Shown: positions 53,045 through 62,047 of the stretch, one piece after another | Position numbering within the stretch: position 1 is the stretch's first letter | Layout: every line of letters starts with the position of its first letter | Source: Ketobacter sp036337295 | GTDB lineage: Bacteria; Pseudomonadota; Gammaproteobacteria; Pseudomonadales; Ketobacteraceae | Reading direction: 5' to 3' | Length of the DNA stretch: 64,000 nucleotides | Assembly: GCA_036337295.1 (NCBI GenBank) | Contig: JAYZEN010000012.1 | Coordinates: forward strand, 124,001-188,000 | The notes under the pieces: generated by a model | Databases searched by the model: none | Told to the model about the DNA's origin: nothing | What the model saw: only the letters and a program-made list of their open reading frames with translations | Translations under genes and position numbers: made by a program

Positions 53045-54937
53045 ATGTCCCACACTATTATCGACACCGCCCGTGACACTTACAGTATTGATAACTGGAG
53101 TGAAGGCTATTTTGATATCGACAGCCGGGGCTTGCTGGATGTGGGTACCGGGGACCATCGCATTCCCCTGCAGGAGATTGTGGCCGCCGCCCAGGACAGT
53201 GGCATGCGCACACCGGTATTGCTGCGCTTTGTAGACATTCTGCGGGATCGGGTGGGCAAGCTCAGCAGCGCCTTTGCCAGGGCCATGGACACCCTGGACT
53301 ACCAGGGCCAGTACACCGCGGTGTACCCCATCAAGGTGAATCAGCAGCGCCGGGTGGTGGAGGAGATCTACAACGGCGGCGTGCCGGACCCCCGCTGTGG
53401 TGTGGGGCTGGAAGCGGGCAGCAAGCCGGAACTGATGGCGGTGCTGGCCCTGAGTCGGGGTAACTCGGTCATTGTCTGCAACGGCTACAAGGATCGCGAA
53501 TTTGTGCGCCTGGCCCTGATCGGGGAAAAAATGGGGCGCCGGGTCTATATCGTGGTGGAGAAAATGAGTGAGCTGCAGTTGGTGCTGGATGAAGCCAAAG
53601 CCATGCAGGTGCAGCCCCGTATCGGTCTGCGCACCCGTCTCAGCTCCATTGGCAAGGGCAACTGGCAGAACACCGGCGGTGAAAAATCCAAGTTCGGTTT
53701 GTCCGCCACCCAGATCCTGCAGGTCATCGACACCCTGCGTCAACACAATGCCCTGGACCGGCTGCAGTTATTGCATTTCCATCTGGGTTCACAGATCTCC
53801 AACATCCGCGACATCCAGCGTGGCATGAAAGAAGCCGCCCGCTATTATTCTGCCCTGCGCCAGTCCGGCTGCCAGGTGCAGGTGGTGGATGTGGGCGGGG
53901 GCCTGGGGGTGGATTACGAAGGCACCCGTTCCCGCAGTTACTGCTCCATGAACTACTCCATGGAAGAGTACGCCTACAACATTCTGCTGGCCTTGAAAGA
54001 AGTGAGCCAGCGCGATGACCTGCCCCTGCCCAACGTGATTTCGGAATCCGGCCGCGCGCTCACCGCCCACCATGCTGTGCTGGTGAGTAACGTGATCGGG
54101 GTGGAGAGCCCGGCCGCCAAACAACCTCAGGAGCCGGATGCCGAATCCCCCCTGGTGCTGCAGGAACTGGCCCGTTGTTACCACGAGATCGAAGGGGCTA
54201 AGCGCAGCCGTTCCCTGTCCGAGTTGTATCACGAGGTGCTGTACCGGCTGGGGGAGGCGCAGGACATGTACACCCATGGTGTCCTCAGCCTGAACGACAA
54301 GGCGCAGGCGGAAGAGATCTACGGCGCCGCCTGTCAGGCTTTACGTGGCAAGCTCGATCTGAATTCCCGTGCCCACCAGGATATCCTCAACGAACTGAAC
54401 GAGAAACTGGCGGACAAGGTGTTCCTGAATTTCTCCTTATTCCAGTCCATTCCCGACGCCTGGGGCATCGACCAGGTGTTTCCGGTGTTGCCCCTGGCCG
54501 GCCTGGATCGACCGCTGACCCGGCGCGGCGTGGTGCAGGACATTACCTGTGATTCCGACGGCCGTATCGACCAGTATGTGGATACCCACGATCTGGCCAG
54601 CAGTTTGCCGTTGCCGGAATGGGATGAGCAGCGGGGCATGTCCCTCGCCATTTTCATGGTGGGGGCCTATCAGGAGATCCTGGGGGATATGCACAACCTG
54701 TTCGGGGATACTGATGCGGTGGATGTGTCCCTGGATGGCAAAGGCGGCTTCAGCTTCATCAACACCCTGAAGGGCGACACGGTGGATCACATTCTGCGTT
54801 ACGTGCAGTTTGATACCATGCTGTTGCAACAACAGATCCACGAACAGCTGGTGTTAACGGATCTGAGTCGGGCCGAGCAGGCCGCCTTTCTCAAAGAGTT
54901 GCGGGAAGGCCTGACCGGCTATACCTATCTGGAATAA
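53045..54937 (+). CDS. speA: Biosynthetic arginine decarboxylase SpeA
   Basis: The 630-residue PLP enzyme of the alanine-racemase-fold class converts arginine to agmatine. It shows the PLP lysine in YPIKVNQQRRVVEE (near residue 99), VGLEAGSKPELMAVLAL, RIGLRTRLSSIGKGNWQNTGGEKSKFGL, LHFHLGSQISNIRDI and VDVGGGLGVDYEGTRS. With speE next door the route to spermidine runs through agmatine, but no agmatinase or agmatine deiminase is in the window. Confidence 0.96.
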   Translation: MSHTIIDTARDTYSIDNWSEGYFDIDSRGLLDVGTGDHRIPLQEIVAAAQDSGMRTPVLLRFVDILRDRVGKLSSAFARAMDTLDYQGQYTAVYPIKVNQQRRVVEEIYNGGVPDPRCGVGLEAGSKPELMAVLALSRGNSVIVCNGYKDREFVRLALIGEKMGRRVYIVVEKMSELQLVLDEAKAMQVQPRIGLRTRLSSIGKGNWQNTGGEKSKFGLSATQILQVIDTLRQHNALDRLQLLHFHLGSQISNIRDIQRGMKEAARYYSALRQSGCQVQVVDVGGGLGVDYEGTRSRSYCSMNYSMEEYAYNILLALKEVSQRDDLPLPNVISESGRALTAHHAVLVSNVIGVESPAAKQPQEPDAESPLVLQELARCYHEIEGAKRSRSLSELYHEVLYRLGEAQDMYTHGVLSLNDKAQAEEIYGAACQALRGKLDLNSRAHQDILNELNEKLADKVFLNFSLFQSIPDAWGIDQVFPVLPLAGLDRPLTRRGVVQDITCDSDGRIDQYVDTHDLASSLPLPEWDEQRGMSLAIFMVGAYQEILGDMHNLFGDTDAVDVSLDGKGGFSFINTLKGDTVDHILRYVQFDTMLLQQQIHEQLVLTDLSRAEQAAFLKELREGLTGYTYLE

Positions 54938-54940
54938 AGA

Positions 54941-55960
54941 TCAGCGGGGGGTGACCTGATAGGGGTTACCCCCCAGGGCATTGGAAATATCCGCGATGGC
55001 TTTCTGTGCCCGGACACTGTTGCCGGCCGCATCCAGGGGCGGCGAGACCACCGCTATGCCGAACTTTCCCGGCGAGACCGCTATGATGCCACCGCCGACG
55101 CCACTTTTGGCCGGCAACCCGGTTTGGTACAGCCATTTTCCCGCATCGTCATAGAGCCCGGCGGTGGCCATGACGGCGAGCACCTCAGGGACGTTTTCAG
55201 CCTGCATGGCCTGGCGACCGGTCACAGGATTTTTACCGGCGTTGGCGAGTGTGGCGGCCATCATGCCCAGATCCCGGGCGTTGACCCCGACTGAACATTG
55301 CCGGGTGTAGATGTCGGTGGCGCGCAGCGGGTCGGTGGTGATGCGGCCATACGCGGCCATCAACGCGGCGATGGCCCGGTTGCGCTGATTGGTCTCGGCT
55401 TCTGAACGATACACGTCCTCCAGTACCGTCAACGAGCGCCCGGCGAAGGCTTCATAGGTGCCCAGGATCTTGTTCCAGATGTCGTCGTAGGTGTTGCCTT
55501 TTACCATGCTGGTGGCGGTAATGGCGCCGGGATTCACCAGTGGATTCATTTCGGCCCCTTTGTTTTGTTCAATGGCGTAGATGGAATTGAACACTTGCCC
55601 GGTGGCATCCACCCCCATATTCTCAGCCAGCGCAGCGGTGCCGGATTCGTCCATCACCAGCGCCATGGTGAAGACTTTGGAGATGGACTGAATGGAAACC
55701 TGGGACTGCACGTCGCCGGCGCTGTAAACGGAGCCGTCGGTGGTGACCAGCACAATGCCGTACAATTTTGGGTCCACCTTTGCCAGCGCCGGTATGTAAT
55801 CCGCGTTGGCGCCTTCCTTGATGTCTTTATATTGTGTGTAGGCTTTATCCAGGGCGGCCTGAATGCGTTTGGGGCTGAGCTCGGTGGCCCACAGTGGTGC
55901 ACTGAACAGCAGGAGCAGGCCCAGTGCCAGTCCCTGGATGGAGTGTATGGTACGCGTCAT
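54941..55960 (-). CDS. glsA: Glutaminase A with N-terminal signal peptide
   Basis: The 339-residue serine-dependent beta-lactamase-like glutaminase has the SxxK pair in SIQSISKVFTMAL, NPLVNPGAI, ETNQRNRAIAALM, YTRQCSVGVNARDL and the terminal LPAKSGVGGGIIAVSPGKFGIAVVSPPLD. The typical enzyme is cytoplasmic and about 310 residues. Here a leader MTRTIHSIQGLALGLLLLF ending at LWA-TEL (near residue 27) indicates export. ATG 55960 is fixed by AGGAGG ahead. It would release ammonia from extracellular glutamine in the periplasm. Confidence 0.92.
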   Translation of the reverse strand: MTRTIHSIQGLALGLLLLFSAPLWATELSPKRIQAALDKAYTQYKDIKEGANADYIPALAKVDPKLYGIVLVTTDGSVYSAGDVQSQVSIQSISKVFTMALVMDESGTAALAENMGVDATGQVFNSIYAIEQNKGAEMNPLVNPGAITATSMVKGNTYDDIWNKILGTYEAFAGRSLTVLEDVYRSEAETNQRNRAIAALMAAYGRITTDPLRATDIYTRQCSVGVNARDLGMMAATLANAGKNPVTGRQAMQAENVPEVLAVMATAGLYDDAGKWLYQTGLPAKSGVGGGIIAVSPGKFGIAVVSPPLDAAGNSVRAQKAIADISNALGGNPYQVTPR

Positions 55961-56097
55961 TGCTTTGCCTCCTGGTGGTAGCACGATAAGGATTGGAAGA
56001 TCGAAGGTGAGCTTGGTACGCTGCCACTGTATCAACCGGAGTGTCATGCTGTCATGCTAAAACGGCTTCTGTGAAAATGGCAATCAAGGAGCCTGCC

Positions 56098-56267
56098 ATG
56101 CCCCGACCCGCGAACCATCACCCTGCCCTGAGCTGATGGGTCTGTTGGATGAGCAGGGTGTGCGCTTTGTGAATTATTTCGGTACTGGCCAGGTGCTGCC
56201 GCCGGGTTCCGGCTGTACTTTTTATCTGGATTGTCTGGGAGTGCCTGCAACCCTCCAGAGCGATTGA
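56098..56267 (+). other. Two coupled mini-ORFs or a frameshifted small gene
   Basis: ATG 56098 follows AAGGAG with ideal spacing but stops after 12 codons at 56134-56136. That TGA overlaps ATG 56136, which opens a 43-codon frame ending at 56267 (MGLLDEQGVRFVNYFGTGQ, then a segment with GSGCTFYLDCLG). Either a leader peptide is coupled to a 43-residue protein, or a single gene of about 56 residues carries a frameshift. No family is recognised. Apart from this, the stretch 55961-56387 holds only the control region of glsA and of the ligase operon. Confidence 0.35.
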
Positions 56268-56387
56268 CCCGCAGCGGAAGCACCAGTGTGCGCGGGCGGG
56301 GTGTTGGAGTATAGTGTTGGTCAGCCATTGTAGGACCACACAATTCATAGACCCGTTCATATTTACCCAATTCAGGCCCTGAGGAGC

Positions 56388-57779
56388 ATGCCGATGACCG
56401 ACCCCCTGGATCCCCGTAAAGTACACACCGTTGAGCAAGCCAAGGCCATCGTGCAGCAGCGGGAGCTCAGCCACGTCAAAGTGGGCGTGGCGGACATTGA
56501 CGGTGTCATTCGGGGCAAGTACATGAGTCGGGAGAAATTTTTCTCCGCCCTGGATAAAGGCTTCGGTTTCTGCGATGTGGTGTTGGGTTGGGACAGTAAC
56601 GACCAGCTCTATGAAGGGGTGAACATTCAGTACACCGGCTGGCAGACCGGTTACCCGGATGCCCAGGTGCGCATTGTGCCGGACAGTTGTCGCGAGGTGT
56701 ACGGTGAGCCGGGCATGCTGTTCTTTCTGGCGGAGTTCGACGGCGCCGCCGAGGCCATCTGCCCCCGGGGGGTGCTGAAACGGATTCTGGAGATGGCCGG
56801 CGCCATGGGGTTTGAGGCCAAGACCGCCTTTGAGTATGAGTTCTTTCTTTTCAATGAAACACCGCACTCGGTGCGGGAGAAAGGTTATCGCAACCTGAAT
56901 CCCATCACGCCCGGCTTCTTCGGCTATTCCGTATTGCGCAGTTCAGTGCACGCCGAGTTGTACCAGGAATTGCTGGCCCTGAGCCAACAGATGGATTTCC
57001 CCGTGGAAGGCCTGCACACGGAAACCGGACCCGGTGTACTGGAGGCCGCGATCGCCGTGGACAACGCCTTGGACGCCGCTGACAAGGCGCTGCTGTTCAA
57101 AACGTTCACCAAAGTGTGGGCACAACGCAACAATATGATGGCCACGTTCATGGCCAAGTGGTCCAACGATTACCCGGGCCAGAGTGGCCACATTCATATT
57201 TCTTTGCAGAACAAGCACCATCAACCGGTGTTTCACCAGGATGGGGCGTTGCACAACATGAGCGAACTGCAGCGTCAGTTTGTGGCCGGGCAACAGAAAT
57301 ACATGGCCGAACTGACCGCCATGTATGCGCAGACGGTGAATGCTTACAGCCGTATGATTCCCGGTTTCTGGGCGCCTACCCACGCCACCTGGGGTGTGGA
57401 GAACCGCACCACCTCCCTGCGGGTGATTCCCGGCTCGGAAAAATCCCAGCGGGTGGAGTTCCGCTTTGGCTCCGCCGATGCCAATCCCTACATCGCCCTG
57501 GCGGCGGCGTTGGGCTCCGGCCTGATGGGCATTGAGCAGCGCCTGACCCTGGAACCCCAGGTCACCGGTAATGCTTATGAGCAGACCTTCCCGGATTATC
57601 TGGAGTTGCCCCACACCTTGGAGCGGGCGGCAGGAAGACTGGCCAAATCCCAGGTGGCCCAGGACCTGTTTGGAAAAGCCTTTGTGGATCACTACGTGGG
57701 CACCCGCCTGTGGGAGGCCCAGGAGTTCCGCAAGCACATTACCGACTGGGAACTGAAACGTTACTTTGAAATTATTTAA
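56388..57779 (+). CDS. Glutamine synthetase-like gamma-glutamyl-amine ligase
   Basis: The 463-residue type I glutamine-synthetase-fold protein has FEYEFFLFNET (metal Glu), ETGPGVLEAAIAV, SNDYPGQSGHIHISL (His), MIPGFWAPTHATWGVENRTTSLRVIPG and RVEFRFGSADANPYIALAAALGSGL. The pattern is that of the PuuA/GlnA-like subgroup that links glutamate to an amine, not the housekeeping GlnA, which would carry the adenylylation-type C-terminus. The following aldehyde and alcohol dehydrogenases suggest that the amine carries an alcohol group. The start could be ATG 56388 or 56394; GAGGAG precedes. Confidence 0.88.
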   Translation: MPMTDPLDPRKVHTVEQAKAIVQQRELSHVKVGVADIDGVIRGKYMSREKFFSALDKGFGFCDVVLGWDSNDQLYEGVNIQYTGWQTGYPDAQVRIVPDSCREVYGEPGMLFFLAEFDGAAEAICPRGVLKRILEMAGAMGFEAKTAFEYEFFLFNETPHSVREKGYRNLNPITPGFFGYSVLRSSVHAELYQELLALSQQMDFPVEGLHTETGPGVLEAAIAVDNALDAADKALLFKTFTKVWAQRNNMMATFMAKWSNDYPGQSGHIHISLQNKHHQPVFHQDGALHNMSELQRQFVAGQQKYMAELTAMYAQTVNAYSRMIPGFWAPTHATWGVENRTTSLRVIPGSEKSQRVEFRFGSADANPYIALAAALGSGLMGIEQRLTLEPQVTGNAYEQTFPDYLELPHTLERAAGRLAKSQVAQDLFGKAFVDHYVGTRLWEAQEFRKHITDWELKRYFEII

Positions 57780-57793
57780 GCGGCCCTGTGACC

Positions 57794-59179
57794 ATGACTG
57801 AATTCAATATTATCTCGCCGCTGGACGGCAGCGTGTATGCCAGCCGCCACTATGCCACGGCGGCGGAAATCAACGAGGCCCTGGCACGGGCGCAACTGGC
57901 GCAACCCGCTTGGCGGAGCACGCCCCTGGCGGAGCGACAGCGTTTGTGCCGCGCCATGGTGGAGGCCTTTGAGGCCAACGCCGAGGAAATCGCCCACCAG
58001 ATTTGCTGGCAGATGGGGCGCCCCATTCAATACGCCGCCGGCGAAGTGCGTGGGTTGGCGGAGCGGGCCCGCTATATGATCGACGCCGCACCCAAGGCAT
58101 TGGCCAATATTGCGGTGGAGGACAAGCCCGGTTTTACCCGTTATATCAAACGTGAACCCCTGGGCATGGTGTTGGTGATCGCGCCCTGGAACTATCCTTA
58201 TCTCACCGCCATCAACAGCATTATTCCCGCGCTCCTGGCCGGCAATGTGGTGCTCCTGAAACATTCCGCACAAACCCCGTTGTGTGCCGAGCAGTTGCAC
58301 AGTGCCTTTGTGACGGCGGGGCTTCCCCCTGGGGTGTTCCAGTTTCTGCATCTAACCCATGAGGATACCGAAAAGCTCATCGCTCATCCGTCTATCGACC
58401 AGATTGCCTTCACCGGCTCGGTACCCGGCGGTGCCATGGTGGAACGGGTGGCTGCAGGGCATTTCAAATCCGTGGGCCTGGAGTTGGGTGGCAAGGACCC
58501 GGCCTATGTGCGTGCCGACGCTGACCTCAATCATGCCGTGGAAACTCTGGTGGATGGCGCGTTTTTCAACTCCGGCCAGAGTTGCTGTGGTATCGAACGC
58601 ATTTATGTGCACGAGGATGTGTTCGATGCGTTCGTGGCCCGTGCGGTGGACCTGGTGTATCAATACACCCTGGGTCGGTCTGATGATCCGGCAACGACCC
58701 TGGGCCCTATGGTGAAAGCCGCGGCGGCGGATTTTGTGCGCGAGCAAGTTGCCGAGGCGGTCGCCCAGGGTGCCCGCTGTCATATTGATGAAGCCCGCTT
58801 TCCCCTGAGCCAGCCCGGCACCCCTTATCTGGCTCCCCAGTTGCTCACCCAGGTGAATCACAGCATGCGCCTCATGACCGAGGAATCCTTCGGCCCGGTG
58901 GTGGGCGTGCAAAAAGTGGCGGGGGATGATGAAGCCATTGCCTTGATGAATGATTCCGATTTCGGCTTGACGGCGGCAGTGTTCACGCAAGATGAAGGCG
59001 CCGGCATCGCCATCGGCGAACAGGTGGAAACCGGAACCTTTTTCATCAACCGTTGTGATTACCTGGACCCGGCACTGGCCTGGACCGGCGTCAAACAGTC
59101 CGGCCGTGGTTGCACGTTGTCGGTGATCGGGTTCGAACAGGTGACCCGTCCCAAGTCCTTCCATTTAAAACGCGTTTGA
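57794..59179 (+). CDS. NAD(P)-dependent aldehyde dehydrogenase
   Basis: The 461-residue ALDH shows VIAPWNYPYLTAINSIIPALLAGN, the Glu of LELGGKDPAYV, the nucleophilic Cys in FNSGQSCCGIERIYV, and EESFGPVVGVQKV. A GTG at 57788 is an alternative start two codons earlier. It lies 14 bp after the ligase gene in one operon. The probable substrate is a gamma-glutamyl-aminoaldehyde formed by the neighbouring alcohol dehydrogenase. Confidence 0.9.
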   Translation: MTEFNIISPLDGSVYASRHYATAAEINEALARAQLAQPAWRSTPLAERQRLCRAMVEAFEANAEEIAHQICWQMGRPIQYAAGEVRGLAERARYMIDAAPKALANIAVEDKPGFTRYIKREPLGMVLVIAPWNYPYLTAINSIIPALLAGNVVLLKHSAQTPLCAEQLHSAFVTAGLPPGVFQFLHLTHEDTEKLIAHPSIDQIAFTGSVPGGAMVERVAAGHFKSVGLELGGKDPAYVRADADLNHAVETLVDGAFFNSGQSCCGIERIYVHEDVFDAFVARAVDLVYQYTLGRSDDPATTLGPMVKAAAADFVREQVAEAVAQGARCHIDEARFPLSQPGTPYLAPQLLTQVNHSMRLMTEESFGPVVGVQKVAGDDEAIALMNDSDFGLTAAVFTQDEGAGIAIGEQVETGTFFINRCDYLDPALAWTGVKQSGRGCTLSVIGFEQVTRPKSFHLKRV

Positions 59180-59195
59180 ATAGAGTGTGGGCACT

Positions 59196-60347
59196 ATGAG
59201 TTCATTGCAGGCAAATTGGAATTACCCCACGTCGGTGCTGGTGGGGGCCGGTCGTTGGAAAGAACTGGTGCAGTGTTGTGAGCAATTGGGCATTCGTACC
59301 CCGTTGCTGGTGACGGACCCCGGTTTGGCGGCGTTGCCGCTCACGGCAGAGCTGCTGTCCCACTGCAACGCCAACGGCTTAACGGCGACGTTGTTCAGTG
59401 ATGTGAAAGGCAATCCCACGTCCGCCAATGTGGATGCCGGGGTGGCTGCGTTCCGTGCCGGTCACCACGACGGTGTCATTGCCCTGGGCGGCGGCTCTGC
59501 ACTGGATGCCGGTAAAGCCGTGGCCTTGATGGTGGGACAGGATCAGCCCATCTGGGCGTTCGAGGATGTGGGGGATAACTGGACCCGGGTGAATACCGCA
59601 GGCATGGTGCCGGTGGTGGCGATTCCCACCACGGCGGGTACTGGTTCTGAAGTGGGACGTTCCTCCGTGATCACCGATGCCGAGAACAAGGTCAAGAAAA
59701 TCATTTTTCACCCCAATATGCTGCCGGGTAAAGTCATCCTTGATCCCGTCCTCAGCGTTGGCCTGCCGGCGAAGTTGACGGCAGCCACCGGCATGGATGC
59801 GTTGTCCCATAACCTGGAGGCGCTGTGTTCCAATTTCTACCATCCCATGGCGGAGGGGATCGCCCTGGAAGGCATTCGCCTGGTGCAGGAGTACTTGCCC
59901 CGTGCGGTGGCCGACGGCCAGGATCTGGAGGCCCGCACCCACATGCTGGTGGCATCGGCCATGGGGGCCACCGCCTTCCAAAAAGGCCTGGGAGCCATGC
60001 ACGCCCTGGCCCATAGTCTTGGGGCCCTTTACGACGCACACCACGGCATGCTCAATGCCATCCTCATGCCGTACGTGTTGCAGGCCAACCGGTCTGCCAT
60101 CGAAGATCGCATCGTCCGCCTGGCCCGTTATCTGAATTTGGAGGAGGCAAGCTTTGCCGGCTTCCTGCAGTGGATTCTGGAGTTGCGGGCGCAGGTGGGC
60201 ATTCCCCATGGTTTGTCCGCCTTGGGAATCGATACCACCCAAGCAGCGGTAGTGGCTGCCATGTCAGCGCGGGACCCGGCCGCCGGTGGTAATCCGATTG
60301 CGTTCAGCGCAGCGCAGTATGAGGCCTTGTTTCGGGAAGCGATTTGA
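59196..60347 (+). CDS. Iron-containing alcohol dehydrogenase
   Basis: The 383-residue group III ADH has the nucleotide motif ALGGGSALDAGKAVALM, IPTTAGTGSEVGRSSVITD, and the metal ligands in GMDALSHNLEALCSNFYHPMAEG and GLGAMHALAHSLGALYDAHHGMLNA. ATG 59196 is preferred over a GTG three codons earlier. It is the last gene of the ligase-ALDH-ADH operon (16 bp gap) and converges on the hydrolase gene 14 bp away. Confidence 0.9.
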   Translation: MSSLQANWNYPTSVLVGAGRWKELVQCCEQLGIRTPLLVTDPGLAALPLTAELLSHCNANGLTATLFSDVKGNPTSANVDAGVAAFRAGHHDGVIALGGGSALDAGKAVALMVGQDQPIWAFEDVGDNWTRVNTAGMVPVVAIPTTAGTGSEVGRSSVITDAENKVKKIIFHPNMLPGKVILDPVLSVGLPAKLTAATGMDALSHNLEALCSNFYHPMAEGIALEGIRLVQEYLPRAVADGQDLEARTHMLVASAMGATAFQKGLGAMHALAHSLGALYDAHHGMLNAILMPYVLQANRSAIEDRIVRLARYLNLEEASFAGFLQWILELRAQVGIPHGLSALGIDTTQAAVVAAMSARDPAAGGNPIAFSAAQYEALFREAI

Positions 60348-60361
60348 TCCGCTCGCTGAAC

Positions 60362-61870
60362 TCACTGAAATTCAACCCGCTCCGCCGCCGCTAACACCAG
60401 CGGAGCGTCCTCTGCCAGCAGGGTGCCGTTGGCAACGGCGGTTGCGGTGGACTGGGTCACTGCCGCGATGTAGTCCGCTTTATCCGCATACAGGGTTTGT
60501 AGCGTGGCCGGGTCCAGCGCTGCCATGGAACCGTACAGAAAGCACAACCCATCCTCGTTCCGATCTGCATTGTTCAAACCGGAAAGCCGGGCCAGGGGCG
60601 CATCCACGTAGGGGCTGCGGATACCGCCCAGCGCATTACCGTAGGCATCCAGTGCAAAGCCATCCTGCTGCTCGTTGACCTGCAGGCGCGGATAGGATGC
60701 CGGCACGGTTGCCTCCGCCAGCCACTGGTGCAGGGTGCGAAACGCGGCTTTGACGGCAAAGTGGTGTTGCGGAGCACTGGAAATAAAATCCGGGCACGCG
60801 GGCAGCACCGGGTTGGCCCGCTTCAGGTATTTCAATTCGGCAGTAACCACATCATCTCCATCATCCAGCAAACCATAGCGCGCCACATATAAATCCGCAT
60901 GTGCGGTCCCGGCCACTTCCCACAGGCGGAAAAACGAATTGTCCGGCTGGCGGCTGCTGAGGGCGCCCAGCGGGATCTGGTCGGTTTCGGTTTGCAGGTT
61001 GATGATGGGCACGCCGAGGTCAGCCCGCAGTTGTACTGAGGTAGGGGGCACGATGTCCGCCTGCGGTGCCTGGGATAACGGGGCGGAGGCACCACCGCCC
61101 AACTCCGGAATGCCTTCACCCAAGCGGCTGTGAATGAAATAGCCGTCAAACAGATCGGTGTTCATGCCGAAGGCGTTCACCAGGGTCACCAGGCGATGGG
61201 CGGATTGGGATTCGCCGGTGGCAATAATGCGCTCTGCGGTGAGTTCACCCAGGGGATTGATCGCCTGGGGGCGTCGTACCAGCTCTGCAGCTTTCATGAA
61301 AATATCGTAGGAGAAACTGTCGCCCGGATGGTGCAGGCTACGGTAGCGCAGTGGGTGCGTGCATTTGACCGCAAGGCAGAAGGGCATCTGTCGAGGCAAA
61401 GGCATGGGGCCGCCTTCCACCCCCACATATTGGGCGGAAACCGCCACATAGGCGTAACCCTGACGCATGAATTCCGTGTGGGCGGTGATCCATTCGGTGG
61501 GCGTGTCGATACCGCCGGACACGTTCATCCATTCGATTATCACGCTGCCGTTGAAGTGGGCCGGGTCCGTGGGGCGATAGACAAACAGGCGGGATTTGTA
61601 AGCGGCGGTCTCGCCGCTGGGTTCCACCTCCCACTGGCCGTCGGGGGTTAATTCTGCGCGGTTGACGTAACTGTTGGCGGTGCCGCTGAAAAAGAATTCC
61701 TCCAGCTCATAACCCATGTCTTCGAATGGGATCAGGGTGGGGGCGGTCCAGATCAAACCAATTTTTGGGGCTCGCTCGATTTCGGCGTCCGAGCCCTGGC
61801 AGGCGCTTAACAGACACAGGGCGGCCAGCGCCGCAATCCGGGTCACGGACTGAATGCTTGGGATCAACAT
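60362..61870 (-). CDS. Lipoprotein alpha/beta hydrolase (Abhydrolase_10 type)
   Basis: The 502-residue protein has a lipobox (LCLLSACQGS, Cys near residue 24) and a hydrolase fold with VIIEWMNVSGGIDTPTEW, YVAVSAQYVGVEGG, the nucleophile elbow ATGESQSAHRLVTLVNAFG, LRADLGVPIINLQTETDQ (acid region) and GTAHADLY (His region). This matches the large alpha/beta hydrolase domain family without assigned substrate. ATG 61870 is chosen because GGAG lies six bases ahead; a GTG 12 bp earlier has none. An AraC gene lies directly upstream with direct repeats between. Confidence 0.8.
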   Translation of the reverse strand: MLIPSIQSVTRIAALAALCLLSACQGSDAEIERAPKIGLIWTAPTLIPFEDMGYELEEFFFSGTANSYVNRAELTPDGQWEVEPSGETAAYKSRLFVYRPTDPAHFNGSVIIEWMNVSGGIDTPTEWITAHTEFMRQGYAYVAVSAQYVGVEGGPMPLPRQMPFCLAVKCTHPLRYRSLHHPGDSFSYDIFMKAAELVRRPQAINPLGELTAERIIATGESQSAHRLVTLVNAFGMNTDLFDGYFIHSRLGEGIPELGGGASAPLSQAPQADIVPPTSVQLRADLGVPIINLQTETDQIPLGALSSRQPDNSFFRLWEVAGTAHADLYVARYGLLDDGDDVVTAELKYLKRANPVLPACPDFISSAPQHHFAVKAAFRTLHQWLAEATVPASYPRLQVNEQQDGFALDAYGNALGGIRSPYVDAPLARLSGLNNADRNEDGLCFLYGSMAALDPATLQTLYADKADYIAAVTQSTATAVANGTLLAEDAPLVLAAAERVEFQ

Positions 61871-61992
61871 GATGGGCTCCACGAGGGTTTTTAGAGTGCA
61901 TTTATATTGTTATTGAGAATCCGCCTTCACAGACGTTTCCCTCTTTGGTCACACCACCATAAAAAATCACCCCCGGTGAGACAATGAAAAAG

Positions 61993-62028
61993 GCTATTGA
62001 TAAGCGACGATTGCTATTGAAATGCGAC
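61993..62028. promoter_or_regulatory. Direct repeats upstream of the hydrolase gene, AraC-type site
   Basis: GCTATTGATAAGCGAC (61993-62008) and GCTATTGAAATGCGAC (62013-62028) match at 14 of 16 positions with a 20 bp period, close to two helical turns. A third GGCTATTGCGA lies at 62046-62056 inside the end of the AraC gene. Same-face direct repeats are the usual binding pattern of AraC regulators. Confidence 0.55.
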
Positions 62029-62047
62029 TGCCGCCGCCACTGCAAGG

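Noticed and set aside
54941..56387. Sigma-54 site upstream of glsA (GTGGCAGCGTACCAAGC on the minus strand)
   Set aside because: Eleven instead of ten bases separate GG from GC, so the spacing does not fit.
56388..57779. Housekeeping glutamine synthetase GlnA
   Set aside because: The operon partners and the PuuA-like motif pattern fit a gamma-glutamyl-amine ligase; glnA is normally monocistronic or beside ntrBC.
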